NCBI GenBank assembly: GCA_905233835.1
Contig: CAJOGB010000040.1
Coordinates: forward strand, 1 to 7,803
DNA from: an uncultured Lachnospiraceae bacterium
Lineage (GTDB): Bacteria; Bacillota; Clostridia; Lachnospirales; Lachnospiraceae
Length of the DNA: 7,803 bases
Reading direction: 5' to 3'
Of this stretch, positions 1 through 5,675 are shown piece after piece. The notes under the pieces were generated by a model. It was not told the origin of the DNA and ran no database searches. It saw only the letters and a program-made list of their open reading frames with translations. The position numbers were made by a program, and so were the translations under genes. Position 1 is the first letter of the stretch. The number at the start of each line of letters is the position of its first letter.

Positions 1-4
1 TATT

Positions 5-199
5 TTATTCTTCCCAAAAAAGTTCATCCAATGTCTTATTTAACACCTTGCAAATCGAAATGCAAAGATTAATGGTTGGATTATAATCTCCTTTTTCAAT
101 GGCGCTTATTGTCTGTCGGGACACCCCGCACTTTTTCGCCAAATCATCCTGGGATAAATCCAGTCCGGCACGAGCAGCTTTTAATTTTAAATTCTTCAT
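5..199 (-). CDS. Small XRE-family (Cro/CI-type HTH) transcriptional regulator
   Basis: A 64-residue protein that is essentially one DNA-binding domain. The helix-turn-helix spans about residues 15-37: LSQDDLAKK forms the positioning helix, CGVS the turn, and SRQTISAIEKG the recognition helix. It is followed by the usual YNPT and the C-terminal helices ending in LDELFWEE. There is no ligand-binding or dimerisation domain beyond the fold, as in the minimal XRE regulators of Firmicutes. The ATG is supported by AGGAGG at 208-213, 8 nt upstream, which lies inside the end of the preceding membrane-protein gene. Only 3 nt separate that stop from this start, so the two are co-transcribed and probably translationally coupled. 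XRE proteins of this size are often found beside small membrane proteins of unknown role. Control of its own promoter at 821-849 is inference. The gene is complete within the window. Confidence 0.9.
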   Translation of the reverse strand: MKNLKLKAARAGLDLSQDDLAKKCGVSRQTISAIEKGDYNPTINLCISICKVLNKTLDELFWEE

Positions 200-202
200 A
201 TG

Positions 203-733
203 CTACTCCTCCTCTTCCTTCTTATTTACTGCCTTCTTAATCAAAGCAGTAACACCCAAAACCAAAATCATCACCGTTGCATAAAGATTTACATATGGGA
301 AATCCTCAACTGTAAGATTACTTCCATAAGTTGCTACCGTTACAAGGGGAAGAGCATTAATTACAAACAATATGGTAAATACAGCGATGTAACGACGCTT
401 ATTATTGTTTAATCCCCAGTAAGCTTCTGTCCAGATTCCATGTATACATACTACGATGATTCCGATGAAAATTCCAAGAGAATGAATTGCATACATCGGC
501 ATGGAAGTAAGTTCATATCCACCGGCGTTTAAAACGGTAAGAAAGCATTCCCAAATCACCAAGGTGTAAAAACCATACATATAACTGCGACCCTTTAGAG
601 CCTTTTGTCTTTCATCATATTCTGTTTTGATCTTTGAATCCTTATTTGCAAATTTATAAATGCAAACACATACTACGATCACAAAGGGTATAAAAATTAC
701 TAATCTTAATAAATCAATTGCTAAACCTTCCAT
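203..733 (-). CDS. Five-helix membrane protein of unknown function, paired with an XRE regulator
   Basis: A 176-residue integral membrane protein. Hydrophobic segments lie at about residues 7-27, 52-70, 81-103, 114-135 and 147-166. A charged loop after the first helix contains EYDERQKALKGRSYMYGF (38-55), and the tail is KKAVNKKEEEE. The DERQ-plus-Gly/aromatic loop recurs in poorly characterised Firmicutes membrane proteins that are often encoded next to small HTH regulators; I recognise the pattern but cannot assign a family name with confidence. The ATG has AGGAGG at 744-749, 10 nt upstream. Transcription probably starts from the promoter at 821-849, giving a leader of about 80 nt. The terminal Glu codons double as the ribosome binding site of the regulator gene downstream. 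Base composition is visibly more A+T-rich than the pilus genes. The function is unknown; a membrane sensor or immunity role controlled by the regulator would be speculation. Confidence 0.82.
   Translation of the reverse strand: MEGLAIDLLRLVIFIPFVIVVCVCIYKFANKDSKIKTEYDERQKALKGRSYMYGFYTLVIWECFLTVLNAGGYELTSMPMYAIHSLGIFIGIIVVCIHGIWTEAYWGLNNNKRRYIAVFTILFVINALPLVTVATYGSNLTVEDFPYVNLYATVMILVLGVTALIKKAVNKKEEEE
208..213 (-). promoter_or_regulatory. Ribosome binding site of the XRE gene, inside the membrane-protein gene
   Basis: AGGAGG on the minus strand, 8 nt before the ATG at 199, made by the terminal Glu codons of the membrane protein. The polyglutamate tail of one protein therefore doubles as the initiation signal of the next. 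Confidence 0.65.
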
Positions 734-743
734 AATTACTTAT

Positions 744-749
744 CCTCCT
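744..749 (-). promoter_or_regulatory. Ribosome binding site of the membrane-protein gene
   Basis: A perfect AGGAGG on the minus strand, 10 nt before the ATG at 733, on the leader side of the U-tract of the terminator hairpin. It fixes the start of the membrane-protein gene. Confidence 0.75.
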
Positions 750-770
750 AAATTTTAAATAATCCTAATA

Positions 771-822
771 ATAAAAAATGATGTCGGATAAGAAAGGACG
801 TCTCTTTCTTATCTGACATCAT
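771..822 (-). terminator. Intrinsic terminator of the pilus operon
   Basis: An inverted repeat with 19-nt arms (804-822 and 778-796) and a 7-nt loop (797-803). On the minus strand the left arm is ATGATGTCAGATAAGAAAG and the right arm CTTTCTTATCCGACATCAT. Eighteen positions pair, with a single A/C mismatch where T814 faces G786 on the plus strand. Directly after the right arm the minus strand reads TTTTTTATTATT, the U-tract expected of a Rho-independent terminator in the direction of the pil operon. There is no U-tract on the other strand, so it should work only leftwards. The stem is A+T-rich, which its length offsets. The left arm overlaps the transcription start expected from the promoter at 821-849. 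Confidence 0.8.
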
Positions 823-849
823 AATATCACCATATTAGAATTATGTCAA
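821..849 (-). promoter_or_regulatory. Sigma-A type promoter for the membrane protein/XRE cassette
   Basis: On the minus strand a perfect -35 box TTGACA (844-849) is followed by a 17-nt spacer (827-843) and a -10 box TATTAT (821-826), one base from the TATAAT consensus. A start about 6-8 nt after the -10 box falls near position 814, at the mismatch in the middle of the terminator left arm. The transcript would begin with the inner 10-bp hairpin and run through the U-rich stretch to the membrane-protein start at 733. No competing gene lies between. This is the best promoter match I found in the window. Confidence 0.75.
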
Positions 850-887
850 CTATATTTTACATTTTTCTTTTCACAAATGATTTTTGT

Positions 888-1202
888 TTAATAAAATAGT
901 GTATTTATCACACCGGAGCGGAAGAAGTCTTCCAATGTAGCCACCAGTTGATCTCTGGTAATGGACTTTAAAATATAGCCTTCCGGATGGAGTTTTACCA
1001 CCTTTTCCGCACCGATAATAATCAGGCGCTTTCCCGCATCCGTAATGGTATCGCAAATATGAAGTAAGTTTCGCACCACATCCGCATGATCCGTAACATC
1101 ATCCGACATGTAAAGCAAGAATAAGTCCGATACCGTGGTAAAAGCCCGGATATCCTCCAAGTTATCTCCCACCATGGATACTTCATATCCTAAATTTAAA
1201 AA
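888..1202 (-). pseudogene. Decayed receiver-domain (response-regulator-like) protein fragment
   Basis: The open frame contains an ATG at 1175 giving 95 residues, but similarity to a receiver fold seems to start earlier, at FLNLGYEVSMVGD (codons from 1202). There is no convincing ribosome binding site before 1175. FLNLGYEV fits alpha1-beta2. SDLFLLYMSDDV fits beta3 without the phospho-acceptor Asp that should follow it. RLIIIGAE fits beta4. KLHPEGYILKS fits beta5 with the conserved Lys, and RDQLVATLEDFF the last helix. Beta1 with its acidic pair is missing. From memory of Lachnospiraceae proteins with a degenerate first receiver followed by a canonical one, the segment up to IIIGA resembles the first and HPEGYILKS onward the second, so an internal deletion may have joined them. 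A T7 run at 1198-1204 may carry a frameshift. It follows the pil operon and is probably transcribed with it up to the terminator at 771-822. A short functional pseudo-receiver cannot be excluded. Confidence 0.55.
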
Positions 1203-1241
1203 AACTGTACTTTAGTTTTTAAATTATCCCATTTTCTTTCT

Positions 1242-1370
1242 CTAGCTGATAATCTCTTCCACACACTTCTTTGCAACTCTTAAGTGCATCAAATACTGTG
1301 GTGCCAAAGGATCATCTTTTTCATCCAGTCCCAAAGCTCCGATTAAACTTGATCCGGTATTATAATCCAT
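1242..1370 (-). CDS. Unlisted 42-residue ORF overlapping the end of pilO
   Basis: A 42-codon frame from ATG (1370) to TAG (1242). It starts MDYNTGSSLIGALGLDEKDD and ends VAKKCVEEIIS. It begins inside the last four codons of pilO (11-nt overlap, different frame) and has the strongest initiation signal of the cluster: a perfect AGGAGG at 1376-1381 exactly 5 nt before the ATG, formed by the Gly-Gly codons near the pilO C-terminus. That geometry is typical of translational coupling. The product is soluble and charged, with no signal peptide or membrane helix; residues 25-41 could form an amphipathic helix. I do not recognise a family. It could be a small cytoplasmic accessory of the pilus machine, or the surviving start of a longer gene cut by the rearrangement that also damaged the neighbouring receiver gene. 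The initiation context is directly visible; the function is unknown. Confidence 0.6.
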   Translation of the reverse strand: MDYNTGSSLIGALGLDEKDDPLAPQYLMHLRVAKKCVEEIIS

Positions 1371-1986
1371 CGCTACCTCCTAACTCTTCTTCACTGGGGG
1401 TTACAACAACTTCCGGTAATCCGGCATCGGTGGTCTTGCCTACCAAAGTTTCGTAAAATGTAGCATTTACCGTCACATTTACAGCTCCTGTAAGAGCGGT
1501 GTTCGAGTTCTGTACCGGTGCACATCCCACATCAGAAATAAGGCATCGATATTTGCAATAGTTCAGTCGTCCCAAAATATCCATGGCTTCGGAGTAGCTT
1601 CCGCAGGTGTATGCCAACTGAAACTCTCTTCGTACCTGATTTCCGTCCACCGTTACCGGTGAGAAGTTCACGGAATATGCGGCGGTGGAAGCCAACAAAT
1701 CATTTAGGAAATTTATTTCATTGGTACGATTGTTATAGCTTTCCATGTAAGAAGCACTGTTTCCCAAACGGGCCAAGTCCTCTTCCATTTTCTGATACTC
1801 CGCCACCTTTGCTTCCGCGATGGTCACGTCCGCTTCCAGTTCGTTTTTTTGTGCCTCAAGCTGGGTCATCTGAGAGCGAAGAGGCATATCTACCAGATAA
1901 TAATAAACAACCAGTACCAATAAAAGTCCAAGTATAATTAAAAGAATCTGTTCTCTTTTTGTAAAATCTCTGCTTAAAAACTTCAT
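1360..1986 (-). CDS. pilO: Type IV pilus assembly protein PilO
   Basis: A 208-residue bitopic membrane protein of the PilMNO alignment complex, which links the cytoplasmic motor and platform to the extracytoplasmic side. Residues 1-12 (MKFLSRDFTKRE) are cytoplasmic and basic. A single membrane helix spans about 13-32. A heptad-like coiled coil rich in Glu, Gln and Ala covers about 35-75. The rest is a ferredoxin-like domain containing SYSEAMDILGRLNYCKYRCL (130-149), the helix-strand pattern seen in PilO. Length is normal for the family. The chosen ATG is 1 nt after the pilN stop; a longer frame from 2028 would add a basic tail overlapping pilN and spoil the short N-terminus. The C-terminus is acidic (TPSEEELGGSDGL). 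Four cysteines (128, 144, 148, 155) sit in the exported domain, which is unusual. Assignment rests on architecture plus position after pilN. Confidence 0.86.
   Translation of the reverse strand: MKFLSRDFTKREQILLIILGLLLVLVVYYYLVDMPLRSQMTQLEAQKNELEADVTIAEAKVAEYQKMEEDLARLGNSASYMESYNNRTNEINFLNDLLASTAAYSVNFSPVTVDGNQVRREFQLAYTCGSYSEAMDILGRLNYCKYRCLISDVGCAPVQNSNTALTGAVNVTVNATFYETLVGKTTDAGLPEVVVTPSEEELGGSDGL
1376..1381 (-). promoter_or_regulatory. Ribosome binding site of the 42-codon ORF, inside pilO
   Basis: AGGAGG on the minus strand, 5 nt before the ATG at 1370 and lying within the final pilO codons (GGSDGL). It is better than the sites in front of pilD, pilM, pilN or pilO, which is the main argument that the short ORF is translated. 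Confidence 0.65.
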
Positions 1987-1987
1987 C

Positions 1988-2665
1988 TTACTGCGCCTCA
2001 CTTTCCGATGCTTCTTGTGAGGTGGCATCTTTCAAGTAAATGGTTACCTGTGCGGTAGCTCCCTGGGTTCCGGACAATGCGGAAATATCGGAAGACATGG
2101 AATTATAAACGATACCGTCATCGTTGGTGGATGCGGCAATCACCTCACAGTGATCTACCATTTCCTCATCTTCGATCTGGGCTACGATGGAACCGATTTC
2201 CGTAAAGGTAACACCGGTAATGGGAATGCTGACTTCATTTCCCGTGACTGACCAGCTGCCCACTTCGGCACGTCCCAAAATATCCTTTTGAATCAGTGCC
2301 ACCACATCCATACGATTCTGAAGTGCAACTTCATCGGGTGTCATTCCCGTATAGGTATAGTGAGCGTACTTCTCCGCTACTTCGCTGTAGGATTCAATCG
2401 TCGCATTTGCTTCATCCAAACGGCTCTGCAAAGAATTTACTTCGGAAGAAAGCTGATTGTATGCTACCAGACGATCCACTACGAAAAACTTTGAAATCAA
2501 AACCGCAAACAGGATAATTAAAATTATTCCCGGCACGATGATTTCTATCTTCATGGGAGTTACGCCGATTTCCGCGAAGTTAATGGACTCCTTGGTAGGA
2601 TAAGCTCCGTGAATTCTTGTTTTTATTTTTTCTTTTTTCTCTGAAACGAAATTTGGTGCATCCAT
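1988..2665 (-). CDS. pilN: Type IV pilus assembly protein PilN
   Basis: A 225-residue bitopic membrane protein. A cytoplasmic tail (1-40) precedes one membrane helix (about 41-62). A coiled coil follows (about 66-100, with NQLSSEVNSLQSRLDEANAT). After that comes an exported domain with the alternating strand/helix pattern of PilN (SWSVTGNEVSIPITGVTF; VAQIEDEEMVDHCEVIAAS) and a hydrophilic Glu/Ser tail. In known systems PilM grips the short PilN N-terminal motif INLLP. Here the only match in the tail is SINFAEIG at 27-34, and the tail is long and basic, so docking may differ. The start codon abuts the pilM stop directly (TAAATG, no gap), with AAGGAT about 8 nt upstream inside pilM. PilN pairs with PilO through the membrane helix, coiled coil and exported domain. 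Assignment is by architecture and gene order. Confidence 0.87.
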   Translation of the reverse strand: MDAPNFVSEKKEKIKTRIHGAYPTKESINFAEIGVTPMKIEIIVPGIILIILFAVLISKFFVVDRLVAYNQLSSEVNSLQSRLDEANATIESYSEVAEKYAHYTYTGMTPDEVALQNRMDVVALIQKDILGRAEVGSWSVTGNEVSIPITGVTFTEIGSIVAQIEDEEMVDHCEVIAASTNDDGIVYNSMSSDISALSGTQGATAQVTIYLKDATSQEASESEAQ

Positions 2666-3643
2666 TTACATATCCTTTAAGATTCCCATGGCATGAAGTA
2701 AGGAATCTCCTTCTTTGTTATTTTCCTCCGGCATAAACTTTTCCCAAGCTCTATATACCGGTGTATCAAGTTGTTCCGCGATGGCATTTCTTAAGTTCTC
2801 GATCTCGGCACCACCGCCGCAAACCCAGATTTCATCAAGATTGACATCCTGCATACTGTAGCGTAAGAAGTTCATGGTTCGCATGAGTTCCACTGCCATA
2901 TTTGCAAAGGCATTTTTACACTCATCGCTATCCTGACAATCCTTATAATTCGTAAGTAAATAAGTATGTGCGATATGCTCATCCACACCCATGGACTCGG
3001 ATAAAATCGCATCCAAAGTAGAAAGTCCCGTATCCAAAACGTGTGTTGTTAAGTACTCGGTTCCGTGGAATACATCCATACGAATGGACTGATAACCAAG
3101 ATTTAAAATACAGTAATCTCTGGTTTCATGGGTCTTTTCGTAGTCTTTAATAAGTCCGCGATAAGCCGAAAGAAGGGGTGCCGCTTTTACCAGTTTAAGC
3201 CCTGCCTTTCGAAGAAGAGCACGGTCATCTTCGATATGCTGCTTCGGTACCGCTGCCGCAAAGACATCCATGGTCTGCTCTTCCTCATTTACAGATCGCA
3301 TTCCAAAGTCGAAAAAATAATCCTTTAACTCCTCTGTAATGTAATCCCTGAATTCATAGGGAAGATTATACAAAAGCTGCTCGGAGTTCATTAAAGGCAT
3401 GGTTACGTTTCGTACGTAAACACGTTCGCCGTTTAATACAAGGGCCGCCTGCGAAGCATTGATTCCGTTTTCTTTCATGGTTTCCCGAAGGAACTCTCCC
3501 ATGGTTTCAATGGATACCACCACCCCGTTTTTCACAAGGTTCTCCGGTGTCTCCACCACCACGGTTTTTTTAATTTTTCCGTTGGATATCTGGACCAATT
3601 TTAATCTGTCATGTCCGATATCGATTCCCACTACATTTGCCAT
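2666..3643 (-). CDS. pilM: Type IV pilus actin-like ATPase PilM
   Basis: A 325-residue soluble protein of the actin/FtsA-like ATPase fold that sits on the cytoplasmic face and binds the PilN tail. The phosphate-1 loop is VVGIDIGHDRLKLVQIS (4-20). The 1C-type subdomain region runs through about 60-165. The phosphate-2 position reads ILNLGYQSIRMDVF (179-192), and the adenosine motif WVCGGGAEIENL (273-284). Length is normal for PilM. The ATG at 3643 has AAGGA a short distance upstream and lies 13 nt after the pilD stop. The usual phosphate-2 Asp (DxG) is Asn181 here, so hydrolysis may be weak or absent while nucleotide binding is kept; that is inference from actin-family motifs. It couples the motor and platform (PilB, PilC) to PilN and PilO encoded next to it. 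Confidence 0.93.
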   Translation of the reverse strand: MANVVGIDIGHDRLKLVQISNGKIKKTVVVETPENLVKNGVVVSIETMGEFLRETMKENGINASQAALVLNGERVYVRNVTMPLMNSEQLLYNLPYEFRDYITEELKDYFFDFGMRSVNEEEQTMDVFAAAVPKQHIEDDRALLRKAGLKLVKAAPLLSAYRGLIKDYEKTHETRDYCILNLGYQSIRMDVFHGTEYLTTHVLDTGLSTLDAILSESMGVDEHIAHTYLLTNYKDCQDSDECKNAFANMAVELMRTMNFLRYSMQDVNLDEIWVCGGGAEIENLRNAIAEQLDTPVYRAWEKFMPEENNKEGDSLLHAMGILKDM

Positions 3644-3656
3644 ACTACATCCTTAT

Positions 3657-4445
3657 CTATAGTTGAATTAGACCCAAATACCACTGCACCAAAGGGGTTC
3701 CGAAAAACATCATCACCCACGCTGCTACCGAGATAAACGGTCCGAAAGGAATTTTTTCTTTTCCTCTTCCAAATATAAGTCCCAAAACCGCTGCCAAAAT
3801 CACACAAAACATGCCGGCCACAAAACCTAAGTACAAGCCCACTACAAAGAAGAGTTTAATGTCTCCTCCTCCTAAGCTTTCCTTACCCAAAACCTTATCC
3901 AAAATCAAAGAAATCACTAAAAATCCGATCTCAAATGCCGCACTGGCTAAGATATGTTCTATTATATAACTCCATCCCGTAAAAGAAAACAAAAGGGCAA
4001 GTGCCCAAGCGAGGGTCGCGATAATCAGTGTCCCGTCCGGTATTTCAAAAATCTCCAAGTCCACAAGGCTTAGGCTAAATAAACAACAAGCAAATAAAAA
4101 GTCTCGTAAGAACAACACCGATACACCGTCATAAAAGAAGGTAATCAGTACCACCGCTCCAAAAACGACTTCCGTTATGGGGTACCGAATGGAAATCTTT
4201 TCCCCACAGTATCTGCATTTTCCTTTTGAGAAAAGAAAACTAAAAATCGGTACCAAATCCGGCGCATGTAACTCATGGTTACACTTCGGACAAATACTTC
4301 GTCCCTTTAAAAAGCTTTGCTTTCTGGAAATCCGATATGCCGCACAGTTTAAAAAGGATCCAAATACCGTTCCTAAGATAAACGCCAAAACTGCGAAATA
4401 CACCACCATCCAGGGTGCCAGTTCCATCATTTCCGTAACACTCAT
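3657..4445 (-). CDS. pilD: Prepilin peptidase / N-methyltransferase PilD (A24 family)
   Basis: A 262-residue polytopic membrane aspartyl protease that removes the short leader of prepilins and N-methylates the new terminal residue. N-terminal GTVFGSFLNCAAYRI (25-39) is the family signature. A cytoplasmic loop with two CxxC pairs follows (Cys52/Cys55 and Cys77/Cys80, zinc-binding, typical of the bifunctional enzyme). The catalytic aspartates are Asp129 in LVDLEIFEIPD and Asp195 in GGGDIKL. FGPFI (234-238) is also typical. About seven or eight hydrophobic helices are visible. I start it at 4445, one base after the pilC stop, with GGAG about 9 nt upstream inside pilC. A frame open to 4517 would add 24 non-membrane residues overlapping pilC and is less likely. 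All catalytic and zinc residues are present, so it should be active. Its substrates are not encoded in the window. Confidence 0.94.
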   Translation of the reverse strand: MSVTEMMELAPWMVVYFAVLAFILGTVFGSFLNCAAYRISRKQSFLKGRSICPKCNHELHAPDLVPIFSFLFSKGKCRYCGEKISIRYPITEVVFGAVVLITFFYDGVSVLFLRDFLFACCLFSLSLVDLEIFEIPDGTLIIATLAWALALLFSFTGWSYIIEHILASAAFEIGFLVISLILDKVLGKESLGGGDIKLFFVVGLYLGFVAGMFCVILAAVLGLIFGRGKEKIPFGPFISVAAWVMMFFGTPLVQWYLGLIQL

Positions 4446-4446
4446 T

Positions 4447-5661
4447 TTACATCGCTCCGTACATACTAAACATTGCAATGTAAATGGCGATAACAACGTA
4501 TCCCGCAAAAGCGGCAATCACCACCAGTATGGCAGGTTCCAATTTCGCTAAAGCTTCGGAAATCGCCGTGGCTAACTCCGCATCATAGTAAGCTGCGATT
4601 GTGGATAAGGTCTCGGATAACTCTCCGGATTCTTCTCCCACTGCCGTCATATCCGTTAAAATATCCGGCATACAACCGCTCTCTCTCATAGAGTCTCCAA
4701 GGGTATGACCTTCTTCAATCTTTCCGGTCATCTTTCCCACTTCCTGTGAGATATAGTAATTATCCAATGCCTTTGCGGTAATGGAAACCGCCTTGGTAAG
4801 TGGAAGTCCCGCATCAATCATGGTACATAAGGTATTGGAAAACTGGCTGGCTGCATTTAACTGATGAATATTTCCAAGCACAGGTAACTTCAATTGATTC
4901 TTTGCAAATTTAATTCGACCCTCTTCGGTATTTCCGTAAATCTTATAGATTAAGGTAAGTACCACTGCGATTCCAAGAAGCAGTCCCCAGTACTTTTGGA
5001 AGAAGGTAGACAGTACAATTAATGATACCGTAATGGCCGGAAGCTGTGCATCCAATCCGTCAAAAATCTGAATGAAGGTAGGAATTACCTTTACCATCAT
5101 AACGATGATAACGATGATACCAAGCACCAATACAAAGGCCGGATACATTAAGGCTCCCTTTACCTTTGCCCCGATTTTTGTCTGCTTATCAAAGTGTTCG
5201 TACATGGACTGAAAAGCGGTATCCAAATTACCGGATTCCTCTCCGGCACGAATGGATTCCACAAAGGTCTGAGGAAGCAGTCCCGCGCCGTTTTCTTCGA
5301 AGCTGGCAGCCAAGGAACGTCCGCCCTCCACATCGGTAGCCACTTTTTTAAGAAGCTTCTTTAAGGCCTTATCCGTAGTCTTTTCGTATACCAAACCTAC
5401 GGCTCTGGCGATGGGAATGCCGGATTTAATAATAATGGCAAACTGTGAGCACATCACCGTAAATTCTTTGTTGTTAAGTTTTTTCCCGCCGATTTCCATG
5501 GTAAGGAAGCTTTCTTTACCTTCCTCCATCGGGGTAACCTTTAAGACGATATCGCAATCGGCTTTGATACGGTCGATGGCGTCCATCTCGTTATAACCTT
5601 CGATAACGCCGTTGACCTTGGCCCCGCTTTTGGATATAGCGGAATACTTATAAGTTATCAA
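4447..5661 (-). CDS. pilC: Type IV pilus inner-membrane platform protein PilC
   Basis: A 404-residue PilC/GspF family protein, the membrane platform on which PilB and PilT act. It begins ITYKYSAISKSGAKVNGVIEG, the usual N-terminal motif. Two homologous T2SSF domains follow (about 67-190 and 273-395). Each carries a GEESG motif (140-144 and 342-346), a repeated Ala/Gly-rich helix (IKSGIPIARAV; IDAGLPLTKAV) and a membrane helix after it. Hydrophobic segments lie at about 172-195, 208-240 and 376-398. Length is normal. The start codon is TTG, not ATG. It is supported by AGGAG at 5668-5672, 6 nt upstream, and by the family N-terminus beginning exactly there; no in-frame ATG gives a better N-terminus. 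Fourteen bases separate it from the pilT stop. Confidence 0.95.
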   Translation of the reverse strand: MITYKYSAISKSGAKVNGVIEGYNEMDAIDRIKADCDIVLKVTPMEEGKESFLTMEIGGKKLNNKEFTVMCSQFAIIIKSGIPIARAVGLVYEKTTDKALKKLLKKVATDVEGGRSLAASFEENGAGLLPQTFVESIRAGEESGNLDTAFQSMYEHFDKQTKIGAKVKGALMYPAFVLVLGIIVIIVMMVKVIPTFIQIFDGLDAQLPAITVSLIVLSTFFQKYWGLLLGIAVVLTLIYKIYGNTEEGRIKFAKNQLKLPVLGNIHQLNAASQFSNTLCTMIDAGLPLTKAVSITAKALDNYYISQEVGKMTGKIEEGHTLGDSMRESGCMPDILTDMTAVGEESGELSETLSTIAAYYDAELATAISEALAKLEPAILVVIAAFAGYVVIAIYIAMFSMYGAM

Positions 5662-5667
5662 GTGTTT

Positions 5668-5672
5668 CTCCT
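5668..5672 (-). promoter_or_regulatory. Ribosome binding site that fixes the TTG start of pilC
   Basis: AGGAG on the minus strand in the short pilT-pilC gap, 6 nt before a TTG codon at 5661. The spacing is ideal, and the next codons give the family N-terminus of PilC, so TTG is the real start. Confidence 0.7.
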
Positions 5673-5675
5673 ATC

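Noticed and set aside
871..1056. Overlapping 61-codon minus-strand frame in the receiver remnant
   Set aside because: It is an alternative frame of the same DNA with unlikely composition and no initiation signal, while the other frame shows a receiver-like pattern.
1200..1220. AAAAACT/AGTTTTT hairpin with trailing Ts on the minus strand, a possible terminator after the 42-codon ORF
   Set aside because: The stem is 7 bp with only one G-C pair and the U-tract is short, so it is too weak to call. The strong terminator at 771-822 is a better operon end.
1987..2028. Longer N-terminus for PilO starting at 2028
   Set aside because: It would add 14 mostly basic residues overlapping pilN. MKFLSRDFTKRE at 1986 is the usual short PilO tail before the membrane helix.
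4446..4517. Longer N-terminus for PilD starting at 4517
   Set aside because: It would overlap the end of pilC in another frame and add 24 residues not typical of PilD. The ATG at 4445, one base after the pilC stop, gives the normal family start.
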